Assembly (NCBI RefSeq): GCF_018362975.1
Contig: NZ_CP074371.1
Location: 7,316,001-7,380,000 of the forward strand
Direction of reading: 5' to 3'
Length of the DNA stretch: 64,000 nt
From: Nocardia tengchongensis
Lineage (GTDB): Bacteria > Actinomycetota > Actinomycetes > Mycobacteriales > Mycobacteriaceae
Both the position numbers and the translations under genes were made by a program. Under the pieces are notes generated by a model. The model saw nothing but the letters and a program-made list of their open reading frames with translations. It was not told where the DNA came from and did not search any database. Positions 28,417 to 37,573 of the stretch are shown piece by piece; the first letter of the stretch is position 1; the number at the start of each line of letters is the position of its first letter.

Positions 28417-28998
28417 ATGGCCGGCAGGTGGAACGCTCTGGGGAAGCAGTTGGGGATCGTGGCTAAGGAGCAGGGGGCTCAGCTCGTCACGCAGCAGGCG
28501 CCGAGGCTGATCGGGCGGGTGCGGCAGTCGACGATGTGGGGGCGTGCGCTGGACGCGGTGGGGGCGCCGCGCAAGGGGCCGGGGGTGAACGTCCGGCCGA
28601 CGTCGTCGGCGGGGGTGCCGTCGACCGAACGCGCCCGCATGATCGTGTACAGCCCGCAGTTGGACGGGCGGGCCGACCCGGGCGAGATCGTGTGGACCTG
28701 GGTGCCCTACGAGGAGGACCCGGACAACGGCAAGGACCGACCGGTGCTGGTGGTCGGCCGCGAGGGCGGCACGCTGCTCGGGCTGATGCTGTCCTCGAAT
28801 TCCGATCACGCGCATCACGGCAACTGGGTGGGTATCGGCAGCGGCGCGTGGGACCACGACGGACGCGACAGCTGGGTGCGGCTGGATCGGGTGCTCGACG
28901 TCCCCGAGATGGGCATCCGCCGCGAGGGCGCGATCCTGCCCCGCAAGACCTTCGACACCGTGGCGCACCGGTTGTGCGCCGAATACCACTGGCACTAG
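28417..28998 (+). CDS. PemK/MazF-like fold protein, no antitoxin gene beside it
   Basis: A 193-residue protein found next to lepA in related genomes (Rv2405 position). The N-terminal ~70 residues are basic and probably flexible. From about residue 75 the segment ADPGEIVWTWVPYEED...KDRPVLVVGREGGTLLGLMLSS resembles the PemK/MazF beta-barrel, whose toxin members cut RNA. A conserved HHGNWVGIGSGAWD and LDRVLDVPE follow. There is no antitoxin-sized gene on either side, so a housekeeping or regulatory role is as likely as toxicity. The ATG at 28417 follows a leaderless-type -10 box. Confidence 0.7.
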   Translation: MAGRWNALGKQLGIVAKEQGAQLVTQQAPRLIGRVRQSTMWGRALDAVGAPRKGPGVNVRPTSSAGVPSTERARMIVYSPQLDGRADPGEIVWTWVPYEEDPDNGKDRPVLVVGREGGTLLGLMLSSNSDHAHHGNWVGIGSGAWDHDGRDSWVRLDRVLDVPEMGIRREGAILPRKTFDTVAHRLCAEYHWH

Positions 28999-29020
28999 CG
29001 CTTTCCCGGGAAACGCAGCG

Positions 29021-29047
29021 GCCCCCGCTCCGGAACGGAACGGGGGC
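29021..29047. terminator. Bidirectional terminator hairpin, 12-bp stem with one mismatch
   Basis: GCCCCCGCTCCG - GAA - CGGAACGGGGGC between the convergent PemK-like and aquaporin genes. Confidence 0.75.
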
Positions 29048-29063
29048 AGGGAACGGTCCGGGC

Positions 29064-29843
29064 TCAGCTGATCATGTTGCGGGAGCGGCCGAACATCAGG
29101 CTGTAGACCAAGGCGCCGAGCGCACCGCCGATCAGCGGGAACGCGATGAACGCCCACAGCTGCGCGGGCGCGCCGTCCTGGTAGAAGGCCACCGCGATGC
29201 TGCGCGCCGGGTTCACCGAGGTGTTGTCCACCGGGATCGAGATCAGGTGGATCACGGCCAGGGTCAGGCCGATCGACAGACCCGCCAGCGGCACATCCGA
29301 CAGCTGATCGGTCGAGGCCAGCACCACGAACACCAGCAGCGCGGTCAGGATCACCTCGACGGTGATCGCCGCCGCCAGGCCGTAGCCGTTGATGGTGATC
29401 TCACCGAGCGTCAGCTTGGACGGGCTGTGCGCACCCCAGCCGTTCGCGCCCAGGCCGTCCTTGGCGCGGTCGTAGGAGGGCAGGTTCTTGGCGACGGCGT
29501 AGATGACCGCGCCGCCGATCAGGCCGCCGATGATCTGCGCGACCCAGTAGGCCGCCGCGACCACGATCGTCACCCGCCCCAGCAGCAGCTGACCGACGGT
29601 GACCGCCGGGTTCACGTGGCAACCCGAGATCGGTCCGATCGAATACACCAGGAACAGCAGCGTCAAGCCGAAGGCCAGCGCCACACCGAGCGCACCGACC
29701 CGGCTCCCGGCCAGCACCGCGGTGCCGACGCCACCCAGGACCAGCACGAAGGTGCCGAGCGCCTCGGCGAACACCTTGCGTCCCAGGGTGGGTGGTTGTA
29801 GATCGGTTAGGTCCTCGGCTACTTCCTGAGCTGTGGGAGACAT
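29064..29843 (-). CDS. Aquaporin (MIP family)
   Basis: A 259-residue six-helix channel with both half-helix motifs, HVNPAVT (near residue 82) and SVNPARS (near residue 205). The small residues around the second NPA box point to a water-selective, AqpZ-like pore rather than a glycerol facilitator; that is inference. Start ATG 29843 with AAGG 7 bases upstream. The longer N-terminal loop between helices (NLPSYDRAKDGLGANGWGAHS) is a feature of actinobacterial members. Confidence 0.9.
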   Translation of the reverse strand: MSPTAQEVAEDLTDLQPPTLGRKVFAEALGTFVLVLGGVGTAVLAGSRVGALGVALAFGLTLLFLVYSIGPISGCHVNPAVTVGQLLLGRVTIVVAAAYWVAQIIGGLIGGAVIYAVAKNLPSYDRAKDGLGANGWGAHSPSKLTLGEITINGYGLAAAITVEVILTALLVFVVLASTDQLSDVPLAGLSIGLTLAVIHLISIPVDNTSVNPARSIAVAFYQDGAPAQLWAFIAFPLIGGALGALVYSLMFGRSRNMIS

Positions 29844-29908
29844 CGGATACCTTCCGCTTGCATGGACAACGCACCGACAAACAGACAAGCGGCGCGCGCC
29901 GGAAACCC

Positions 29909-30751
29909 TCAGGCCAGGCGGGTTATTTCCACCACCACTTCGAGATCCGTCGAGCCGCTTCCGCTGAAGATACCTTTCAAAGGGGGCACATCCGCGTAAT
30001 CACGACCGACACCAACTGACACGTGTTGCTCCGTGACGGCGATGTTGTTGGTCGGGTCGTAGCCCCACCACTGCCCGGTCCAGGCCTCCACCCAGGCGTG
30101 CATCTGACCCGCCACGGTGTGCCCGACCTCGGCCGCCGGATCGGGATGCAGATAGCCCGAGACGTACCGGCTGGGAATCCCCATGCCGCGCAACAGCAGC
30201 AGCGTGAGGTGCGCGTAATCCTGGCACACGCCTTGCCGTTCGGCGAAGGCCTGCACCGCGGACGTGTGCACCGAGGTGGTCCCGGCCAGGTAGTTCATCT
30301 CCCGGTGCACCCACTCCGCCGCCCGGACAACCGCTTTGGCCGGCGGCACGCCGCGGGCCAGCTGCTTCGACACCGTTGCCAGCCGGCGATTGCGGGGCAC
30401 GAACTCGGTCGGGTTCAGCAGTTCGTCGAAGCGGTCGCCGATGCCGTCGTCGCGCAGTTCCTCCCAGGACAGCTCCTCGGGCGGGCCCGCGAACGGTTCG
30501 GTCTCGACCACGGACGCGCTGGTCACCTCCAGCTCGGTGTGCGGGGCGTGCAGGTCGAAGGCGGTCACCGCGGTCCCCCAGTAGTCGATGTACCGGTAGG
30601 ACCGGGTCGAGGGCACGGTGTCGACGCGATTGAGGATCACGTTCTGCCTGCTGTCGGCGCGCGGCGTGAGCCGGGCCTCGTTGAACGACCGGGTGACCGG
30701 CGCGTCGTACACGTATCCGGTGGTGTGCACCACCCGCATGCGCCAGCTCAT
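29909..30751 (-). CDS. Transglutaminase-like cysteine peptidase
   Basis: A 280-residue protein with an N-terminal transglutaminase-associated beta domain (RVVHTTGYVYDAPV) and a C-terminal papain-like core. The catalytic triad is visible as Cys in RQGVCQDYAH, His in QMHAWVEAW and Asp in WGYDPTNN. It is the last of a three-gene set (ATP-grasp, alpha-E, transglutaminase) found together in many bacteria and at Rv2409c-Rv2411c. The set has been proposed to make or trim a peptide tag, though the substrate is unknown. ATG 30751 overlaps the alpha-E stop. Confidence 0.9.
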   Translation of the reverse strand: MSWRMRVVHTTGYVYDAPVTRSFNEARLTPRADSRQNVILNRVDTVPSTRSYRYIDYWGTAVTAFDLHAPHTELEVTSASVVETEPFAGPPEELSWEELRDDGIGDRFDELLNPTEFVPRNRRLATVSKQLARGVPPAKAVVRAAEWVHREMNYLAGTTSVHTSAVQAFAERQGVCQDYAHLTLLLLRGMGIPSRYVSGYLHPDPAAEVGHTVAGQMHAWVEAWTGQWWGYDPTNNIAVTEQHVSVGVGRDYADVPPLKGIFSGSGSTDLEVVVEITRLA

Positions 30752-31719
30752 GCCGGTTCCTCCATCCGCTCGGAGTTGCGGCCGTGCAACCCTGTCCACG
30801 CCACCCACGATTCGGCGTGGAAGTACTGCAGCGCCACGGCTTCCCCCACCTCGCGGCAGGTCTGTTGCAGCCACAGCAGCCGGCTGGGCAGGTCCTCCAA
30901 CAGCACCGACGAGGGCAGGAACTCCAGTTCGCTGCGTGCCCGGCCGAGCAGGCGATGCGCCTCGTGGCGGGCCGCGAACCGGCTGTTGGGGCGCTGATCC
31001 AATTCCTGCAGGCAGGCCTCGGCCACCCGCAGCGAATGGAACACCGACCGCGGGAACAGGCGATCCAGCAGAATGAAGTCGGCGATCTGATTGGCGTCCA
31101 GCACGCCGCGGTGGGTGCGCAGGTAGGGGTCGTGCGCGCCGGCCGAACGCAGCACCGTCACCCAGGCCGGGGACGAGGTGCGGTCGCCGGCGCGCGAATG
31201 CAGCAGGCGCACGGTCATGTCCACGCGTTCGATGGACCGGCCCAGCAGCAGGAACCGGTACCCATCGTCGCGGCTCAGGGTGGAATCGGAGAGTCCGACG
31301 AACATGGCGGCCCGGTCGGTGATGTAGTGGCAGAACTGGTGCGGCCCCAGCGCCCGCGCCGCCCGCTCGGCCGCGGCCAGGCCGTTGAAGGTGGTGTTGA
31401 GGCACTCCCACATCTCGGTGGAGGTGACTTCCCGTGCGCCCCGTGCGTTCTCGCGGGCCCGGCCGATGGAATCGACGATCGAGCCGCCATCGCGGCCGAA
31501 GGCGACCAGCTCGGTCACCGACCACACATCCAATTCCTGCTCGACCTCGGGCGGCTCGATGCCCAGGACCCGCAACAGAACTCGCGAGGTCCGGTCCGGA
31601 TCGACGGTCGCGTCCTCCAGCAGTTGATGCACCGCGACGTCCAGAATGCGCGCCGTGTATTCGGCACGCTCGACATATCGCCCGATCCAGAACAAGGATT
31701 CGGCATTGCGCGCCAACAT
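30748..31719 (-). CDS. Alpha-E domain-containing protein
   Basis: A 323-residue, almost all-helical protein opening MLARNAESLFWIGRYVERAE, the signature start of the alpha-E family, with the second conserved block RFLLLGRSIERVDMT near residue 165. It always travels with the circularly permuted ATP-grasp and the transglutaminase and is thought to support their reaction. Start ATG 31719 matches the family; the frame's extension upstream is low-complexity. Its stop overlaps the transglutaminase start (ATGA). Confidence 0.9.
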   Translation of the reverse strand: MLARNAESLFWIGRYVERAEYTARILDVAVHQLLEDATVDPDRTSRVLLRVLGIEPPEVEQELDVWSVTELVAFGRDGGSIVDSIGRARENARGAREVTSTEMWECLNTTFNGLAAAERAARALGPHQFCHYITDRAAMFVGLSDSTLSRDDGYRFLLLGRSIERVDMTVRLLHSRAGDRTSSPAWVTVLRSAGAHDPYLRTHRGVLDANQIADFILLDRLFPRSVFHSLRVAEACLQELDQRPNSRFAARHEAHRLLGRARSELEFLPSSVLLEDLPSRLLWLQQTCREVGEAVALQYFHAESWVAWTGLHGRNSERMEEPA

Positions 31720-31755
31720 GATTCTCTGCCTATCTGCCTCCGCTTCGCTCCGGCG

Positions 31756-31850
31756 GGTTCGCGGCCCTGGAGGTCTCGTTCTTCCCTCCCTCCGCTCCTC
31801 CGCTTCGCTCCCCCGCTCCACTCAGTCCAGAACGAGACGGGCCGCGAACC
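31756..31850. repeat. Long imperfect inverted repeat between the ATP-grasp and alpha-E genes
   Basis: The left arm (31756-31782) holds GGTTCGCGGCCC then, after 5 bases, GTCTCGTTCT. The right arm (31829-31850) is AGAACGAGAC followed directly by GGGCCGCGAACC. This gives 22 paired bases with a 5-base bulge and a 46-base pyrimidine-rich loop. A 15-base direct repeat (CCTCCGCTTCGCTCC) occurs at 31737-31751 and 31797-31811. Confidence 0.7.
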
Positions 31851-31882
31851 ATGAGCTCAGCCTTGGCGAATTCTGTTGTTGT

Positions 31883-33502
31883 TCACTGCTGTTGTTGCTT
31901 TGCCCGCATCACCGAGGGCTCTCTGGACTGGTCTCTTTCCGGGGCCAGATGCAATTCGCCGACGAGCTCCGAGCCCGCCAATTCCCGTTGCGCCACCGAG
32001 GTTCTCGGGGCCAGCACCCAGGTGTCCTTGCTACCGCCCCCTTGACTGGAATTCACGACCAGAGAGTTCGCGGGCAGCGCCACCCGGGTCAGGCCGCCGG
32101 GCAGCACCCAGATGTCGTCGCCGTCGTTGACCGCGAACGGGCGCAGATCCACGTGCCGGGGCGCGAGGCGGCCGTCGATCTTGCTGGGCACCGTGGACAG
32201 CTGCACCACCGGCTGCGCGATCCAGCCGCGCGGATCGGCGCGCACCTTGCGCCGAGTCGCCTCGAGTTCCCGGGTGCTCGCCGCCGGGCCGATCACGATG
32301 CCGTACCCGCCGGAGCCCTCCACCGGTTTGATCACCAGTTCGGCCACCCGGTCGAGCACCTCGTCGCGTTCGGCCGGTTCCCAGCAGCGGTAGGAGTCCA
32401 CGTTGGGCAGGATCGGCTTCTCGCCCAGGTAGTACTCGATGAAGGCGGGCACGTAGGTGTAGACCAGCTTGTCGTCGCCGACCCCGTTGCCGACCGCGTT
32501 GGCCAGCACCACCGTGCCCGCGCGGGCCGCGTTCAGGATCCCGGCCACCCCCAGCATCGAATCCGGCCGGAACTGCATGGGATCGAGGAAGGTGTCGTCG
32601 ATGCGGCGGTAGATGACGTCGACCTGCCGCTCCCCCGCGGTGGTGCGCATGTACACGACGTTGTCGCGGCAGAACAGGTCGCGGCCCTCGACCAGTTCCA
32701 CGCCCATCTGCCGGGCCAGCAGCGAATGCTCGAAGTAGGCGGAGTTGTGGACGCCCGGCGTCAGCACCACCACGGTCGGGTCGGCCTCGTTGGGGGCGGC
32801 CGCGGCGCGCAGGGCCCGCAGCAGGTGGGCCGGGTAGTCGCCGACCGCGCGCACCCGGTGCGAGGCGAACAGGTCCGGGAACACGCGCGCCATGGTGCGG
32901 CGGTTCTCCATCACGTAGGAGACGCCCGACGGCGAGCGCAAATTGTCTTCCAGCACACGGAAATCCCCGTGCTCGTCGCGCACCAGGTCGATGCCGGCCA
33001 CGTAAATGCGGACCCCGTTGGGCGGCACCAGTCCCGCGGCCTCGCGGTGGAAGTGCGCGCAGGAGGTGACCAGGCGCTTGGGGATCACGCCGTCGCGCAG
33101 GATGGTCTGCTCGCCGTAGATGTCGGCGAGGAAGGCTTCGAGGGCGCGCACCCGCTGTTTGATGCCGCGCTCGAGTTTGGACCATTCGGTGGCGGCGATC
33201 ACCCGCGGCACCAGGTCGAGCGGGAAGGGGCGTTCCTGCCCGGACAGCGAGAAGGTGATGCCCTGATCGACGAAGGCGCGGTCGAGCGCCTCGGCGCGGG
33301 CGGCCAGATCCTCGGCGTCGATGGTGGCCAGCGCATTGAATATGCCCCGGTAGGGCGCGCGCGGGCGGCCCGCGGAATCGAACATCTCGTCGTAGGCGCG
33401 GTGATAGCGGCCCGGCTGATAGCCGGCGAATACGCCAGACTTATCCGATTTCTCGCGCTCGAGCCCGGTGGGAGCAACTGTGGCGGGAGTGCGCGCGGCC
33501 AT
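31883..33502 (-). CDS. Circularly permuted ATP-grasp protein
   Basis: A 539-residue protein of the permuted ATP-grasp type 2 family (Rv2411c position). Conserved blocks are ITFSLSGQERPFPLDLVPRV near residue 60, VLEDNLRSPSGVSYV near 170, VVVLTPGVHNSAYFEH near 240, DVIYRRIDDTFLDP near 305, and VIKPVEGSGGYG near 405, the nucleotide-binding loop. Such enzymes form amide bonds using ATP. Gene order with alpha-E and transglutaminase is conserved, but here a 163-base gap with a large inverted repeat separates it from them. Start ATG 33502 is preferred; ATG 33517 is possible. Expression may be independent of the next two genes. Confidence 0.88.
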   Translation of the reverse strand: MAARTPATVAPTGLEREKSDKSGVFAGYQPGRYHRAYDEMFDSAGRPRAPYRGIFNALATIDAEDLAARAEALDRAFVDQGITFSLSGQERPFPLDLVPRVIAATEWSKLERGIKQRVRALEAFLADIYGEQTILRDGVIPKRLVTSCAHFHREAAGLVPPNGVRIYVAGIDLVRDEHGDFRVLEDNLRSPSGVSYVMENRRTMARVFPDLFASHRVRAVGDYPAHLLRALRAAAAPNEADPTVVVLTPGVHNSAYFEHSLLARQMGVELVEGRDLFCRDNVVYMRTTAGERQVDVIYRRIDDTFLDPMQFRPDSMLGVAGILNAARAGTVVLANAVGNGVGDDKLVYTYVPAFIEYYLGEKPILPNVDSYRCWEPAERDEVLDRVAELVIKPVEGSGGYGIVIGPAASTRELEATRRKVRADPRGWIAQPVVQLSTVPSKIDGRLAPRHVDLRPFAVNDGDDIWVLPGGLTRVALPANSLVVNSSQGGGSKDTWVLAPRTSVAQRELAGSELVGELHLAPERDQSREPSVMRAKQQQQ

Positions 33503-33710
33503 GCAAAAATGGTCCATCACGCAGGGGCAACGCGCAGTTGGACGGCGATAAATTTCTGGTTTCGGCCATGTGGCGGACCGGGCCGATTTCATACCTCGAC
33601 CCGTAGCCTGGTAACCTCGACGGTCGGTGCTGCAACTGCCGATCTCGTAGTGCGCACGAAGACTTTGCATCCCGCATACACACCAAACGAAGGAACACGA
33701 GGAAACAGGC

Positions 33711-33974
33711 GTGGCCAACATCAAGTCCCAGATGAAGCGGATCCGTACCAACGAGCTTGCGCGCCAGCGCAACCAGTCGGTCAAGTCCGCGCTGCGCACC
33801 TCGATCCGCAAGTTCCGCGAGGCCGCGGCTGCGGGCGAGAAGGACAAGGCGCTCGGCCTGATGCAGTCGGCGAGCAAGAGCCTGGACAAGGCCGCCTCGA
33901 AGGGCGTCATCCACGCCAACCAGGCCGCCAACAAGAAGTCGGCGCTGTCGCTGGCCTTCAACAAGCTCGGCTGA
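33711..33974 (+). CDS. rpsT: 30S ribosomal protein S20
   Basis: An 87-residue basic helical protein that binds 16S rRNA early in 30S assembly. It opens [14 protein letters not shown] and closes with [20 protein letters not shown], as the family does. The start is GTG 33711 with GAGGAAA upstream. Single-gene unit followed by a classic terminator. Confidence 0.97.
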   Translation: MANIKSQMKRIRTNELARQRNQSVKSALRTSIRKFREAAAAGEKDKALGLMQSASKSLDKAASKGVIHANQAANKKSALSLAFNKLG

Positions 33975-33980
33975 CCTGCT

Positions 33981-33996
33981 CCGGTAGCACTACCGG
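33981..33996. repeat. Small perfect inverted repeat after rpsT
   Basis: CCGGTAG - CA - CTACCGG, starting 6 bases past the rpsT stop and upstream of the main terminator. Confidence 0.5.
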
Positions 33997-34015
33997 ACAT
34001 CATGCTTTCGAATAG

Positions 34016-34047
34016 CCGCCGTGGCCACGATGACCACGGCGGTTTTT
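34016..34047 (+). terminator. Intrinsic terminator of rpsT
   Basis: CCGCCGTGG - 9-base loop - CCACGGCGG followed by TTTTT. The clearest Rho-independent terminator in the window. Confidence 0.9.
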
Positions 34048-34224
34048 GTCGTACCGCCTCTCCGTGACTTCAGCGCACGGCTTGGGTGAAATCGGTTGTG
34101 ACTCCTGTAACGAGACAGGGCCTCATGTCGACTCTGACGGAGAGACTTGCTCACTCCGGCGGCACACAGCAGGATGGCTGCGACACCGTCGGGGTGAAAT
34201 CGAAACCTGCACTGGAGAGTTCTC

Positions 34225-34974
34225 TTGGCATCGCTGCGTGACAACCGTTCCTACTGGACCCGCGGCACCCTGGCCGCCAGCGTGGCCGCGGTCGCGCTGA
34301 CCACCGGAATGGGTGTCGCGACCGCGCGACCCATCGGGCCGTTCGAGGTCGGCGGGGCCATCGAGGCCGAATACGACCGTGCGGGCGGGCCGGACGCCTT
34401 CGGCGACCCGACCACCCCCGAGACCGATGCGGCAGGCGGCGGCAAGAAGCAGGACTTCGTCAACAACGCCTCCATCTACTGGACCCCCGCCACCGACGCA
34501 CACGCCATCGGCGGCGCCATCCGCGACAAGTGGCGCGGCACCGGCTCGGAGTCCGGCTCGATGAAGTACCCGGTGACCGACGAGGGGCAGACCGGCAAGC
34601 CCGGTCGCTTCCAGCACTTCCAGGGCGGCTCGATCTACTGGTCGATCGGTTCGGGCACCCACGTGCTCAGCGGCGTGATCCGCGACAAGTTCGCCTCCGT
34701 CGGCTGGGAGAACAGCCCGCTGGGCTTCCCCATCGCGGACGAGAACAAGACCAACAGCTCCACCACCCACATTCAGCTGTTCGAGGGCGGGGCCATCTAC
34801 TCCACCGCCAAGACCGGCACCCACATCGTGTGGGGCGCGATCCGCGACACCTGGGTGCGCAACGGCGCCGAGAACGGCCGCTACGGCTTCCCGACCGGTG
34901 ACGAGTACGACTACGAGGGCGGCAAGGCCCAGGACTTCTCCGGCGGCAAGATCGTCTGGAAGCCGGAGAGCTAG
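34225..34974 (+). CDS. Secreted LGFP-repeat protein
   Basis: LGFP repeats occur in cell-envelope proteins of mycolic-acid bacteria and are thought to bind the wall. The 249-residue protein has a signal peptide (WTRGTLAASVAAVALTTGMG, cut near ATA-RP) and four repeats of about 50 residues, each with an AFGDP, MKYPVTDE, LGFPIADE or YGFPTGDE core and a GGxIYW strand. The start is TTG 34225 with GGAGAG 6 bases upstream. This gene is absent from the matching place in M. tuberculosis as I recall it. Confidence 0.88.
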   Translation: MASLRDNRSYWTRGTLAASVAAVALTTGMGVATARPIGPFEVGGAIEAEYDRAGGPDAFGDPTTPETDAAGGGKKQDFVNNASIYWTPATDAHAIGGAIRDKWRGTGSESGSMKYPVTDEGQTGKPGRFQHFQGGSIYWSIGSGTHVLSGVIRDKFASVGWENSPLGFPIADENKTNSSTTHIQLFEGGAIYSTAKTGTHIVWGAIRDTWVRNGAENGRYGFPTGDEYDYEGGKAQDFSGGKIVWKPES

Positions 34975-34992
34975 CTCTACGGGAGTGAGCTC

Positions 34993-35967
34993 CTAGGTGG
35001 CACTCTCGCGCAGCTCCAGAATGCGCGAGAGGGCATGCTCCAGCGCGTAATTCGCGTCGGCCGCCTGACCCTTCACCTCGCCGTTGAGGGCGGCCACCAC
35101 CTGCAGCGCAGCCCCGATGGTGGCCCCGGTCCAGCCGCGGGCCTGGCCCTGGGCCTTCTTCACCTTCCACGGCGGCATGCCCAGATCGCCGGCCATCTTG
35201 AACGGGTCACCGCGCCCGGCCGAGCCCACCCGGGCGATGGTGTGCACCGAATCCGCGAGGGCGTCGGCGAGCAGCACCGCCGGGACACCGCGGTCGATGG
35301 CCCAGCGCAGCGCTTCCATGGCCGCGGGCCGATCCCCGGACACGGCCAGATCCGCGACCTCGAACCCGGTCACCTCCGCCTTGCCCGAGTAGTACTGGCG
35401 GACCGCCGCGATATCCACCTTGCCGCCGGTGTCGGCCGCCAACTGTGAACTGGCGGCGGCCAGTTCGCGCAGGTCCGAGCCGACCGCCTCCAGCAGTGCC
35501 TGCACCACGTCGGCGGACACCTTCACATTCGCGGCCCGGAACTCGTTGCGCACGAACTCGATCCGCTCGCCCGCCTTGGTCAGCTTCGCGCAGTTGTGCA
35601 CCACCGCGCCCAGCTTCTGCAAGGCCGGCGCCAGCGCCTTGGCCCGGCCGCCGCCGCTGTGCAGGACCACCAGTATCGCGCCCTCCGGGGGCGAGGACGC
35701 CGCGTCCTGAATCACCGCGACCGCGTCCTTGCCCGCCTCGGCCGCCGACTCCAGCACGATCAACCGGTCCTCCGCGAACAGCGAGGGACTCAACAACTCC
35801 GCCAGCTCCGGGGTGCTCGCGTCCCCGGCCCGCCGCCGATCCACCGGCAACGAACCCGGATCCGCGGAGGCCGCGCGGGCCTGCGCGGTAATCCCCGCCA
35901 CCGCCCGTTCGATCAGCAATTCCTCTTCACCGAGCACGAGATGCAGGGGCGCGGGTCGCTGGTTCAC
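34993..35967 (-). CDS. holA: DNA polymerase III subunit delta
   Basis: HolA is the clamp-loader subunit that opens the sliding clamp. The 324-residue length and layout are usual for actinobacteria: an N-terminal AAA-like domain opening [27 protein letters not shown] strands, and a C-terminal helical collar with [16 protein letters not shown]. Start GTG 35967. It is the last of the comEC/comEA group in gene order, 49 bases after the comEC stop, on the same strand. Confidence 0.94.
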   Translation of the reverse strand: MNQRPAPLHLVLGEEELLIERAVAGITAQARAASADPGSLPVDRRRAGDASTPELAELLSPSLFAEDRLIVLESAAEAGKDAVAVIQDAASSPPEGAILVVLHSGGGRAKALAPALQKLGAVVHNCAKLTKAGERIEFVRNEFRAANVKVSADVVQALLEAVGSDLRELAAASSQLAADTGGKVDIAAVRQYYSGKAEVTGFEVADLAVSGDRPAAMEALRWAIDRGVPAVLLADALADSVHTIARVGSAGRGDPFKMAGDLGMPPWKVKKAQGQARGWTGATIGAALQVVAALNGEVKGQAADANYALEHALSRILELRESAT

Positions 35968-36016
35968 GCCCCGATCCTACGAGTCCGCCCCGACACCCCT
36001 CGCATCCCGCACCCGG

Positions 36017-37573
36017 TCAGCCGGAGCCCGAGCCCTCCGGGTCCGCGCGACCACGCGGCCGCAGACCCGCGATCACCAGGGCGCACACCACCGCGGCGAC
36101 CAGACCCGACCGCAACCCGGTGGGCAGCGCGACCGACGCGCCGAGCGCGGCCGCCCGGTCGGCGACGGTCAGCAGCCACCACAGCGGCGGGGCGGTGCAG
36201 TGCAGGACCACGGCGGCGGGCAGCCACCACACGACGGCCAGCGCAGCGCCCAGCGCGCCCAGAATCGTGATGGGCGCGATCACCGGCTCCACCAGCATGT
36301 TCACCACGATCGCGACCAGACTCAGATGTCCGGTCAGGGCGACGACGAGCGGGGTGGTGACCACGAAGGCCGCCGCCGCCACCGCGAAGGAGTCGGCCGG
36401 AATCCGCCACCAGCCGTGCGCGCGAAGCCATTCCGACCATCCCGGCGCGATCACGATCAGCCCCGCCGTGGCCAGTACCGACAGCGCGAACCCGGCATCC
36501 ACCGCCAGCCCGGGCGACCAGGCCAGCAGCCCGATCACCGCGGCGCACAGCGCGGGTAGCGCCTGCTTCCGGCGCCCGGTGCACAGTGCGAGCAGCGCAA
36601 TGGCTCCCATCACCGCCGCCCGCAGCACGCTCGGCGACGGCCGAGCCAGGATCACGAACATGACCAGCGCCGCCCCGCCGCGATCGCCCCGATACGCGGA
36701 TCCACGGTGAGCGCGCGCATCGAAACCAGTACCGCACCCAGCAGGATGGTGATGTTCGCGCCGCTGACGGCGGTCAAATGGGCGAGATCAGTTTCTCGGA
36801 AGTTCTCCTGAACGTGCTCGGTCAGCCCGAGGTATCGCCGATCACCAGCCCCGGCAACAGGCCCGCCGCATCCTCCGACAGCGCCCGCTGGGCCGAGCTC
36901 CCGAAGGCGCTGCGCACCAGCCCGGCGGCGCGCTGCCACCAGGGTGGCGCACTCGCCGAGACCGGTGCCACGTCGGCCCGCAGTACGGCCACCGTCAGGT
37001 CGGATCGCCACGAACGCGATACGCGCGCACCGAATTCCACCCGCTGCCCGGGCAGCAACCCCCGCCACCCGGCCGCCGGCGCCACCACCGTCACCGCCCC
37101 GCCGGCCCGCACCACGCGGCCACCCAGCCGGTATTCCACCAACCCGGCACGCACCATGACCTTCGGACCCCCGAACGACTTGGCCGACACCCGCTTCGGG
37201 TCATCCCCCACCTCCACCACCGCCACCACCCGCTGCCCGGCCCGCACCGCCCCCAACGGATGCGCCTGCACCCGATGCGCATGCCACGCCCCGCCAACCC
37301 GAACCCCGCCCCGATCAACAAGGCCCCCAACACAACCCACGCCATCCCGCTGACGTGTCCCGCCCGCGCCCGCCGCAGGGCCAACGCCAATACCCCCGCC
37401 CCTGCCGCGGCACACCCGGCGGCCACACCGACGCCCGCCTGCCACCCCGCCACCAGCGCGACAACGGTTGCGCTCCAGCCACACACAGCCGCCGGCACCA
37501 GCCGGGCGTCCAACACCTCGGATGCCTCGATCGACCCACGCTCGCCGGCCGCGGCGCGTTCGGTGGCGGTCAT
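36017..37573 (-). pseudogene. comEC: ComEC/Rec2-type membrane protein with three one-base frameshifts
   Basis: ComEC forms the channel for DNA uptake in competent bacteria. The N-terminus reads from ATG 37573 (membrane segments, then LLIGAGFGLAG). It shifts frame at the C run 37289-37292 (WHAHRVQAHPLG, LLPGLVIGDTS), again at 36826-36828 (LTEHVQENFRETDLAHLTAVSGANI), and again at 36673-36676 (MFVILARPSPSVLRAAVMG to the end). Adding one base at each run gives a continuous ~520-residue protein with about ten membrane segments. Like its Mtb relative, it lacks the C-terminal beta-lactamase-like domain. All three sites have one G too few on the coding strand, which points to sequencing error. The start overlaps the comEA stop (ATGA). 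Confidence 0.85.

Noticed and set aside
28417..28998. A complete type II toxin-antitoxin pair
   Set aside because: No antitoxin-like frame adjoins it on either strand, so only the fold similarity is reported.
32031..33185. A 384-codon reverse frame inside the ATP-grasp gene
   Set aside because: Arg-rich shadow in another frame of a well-supported gene.
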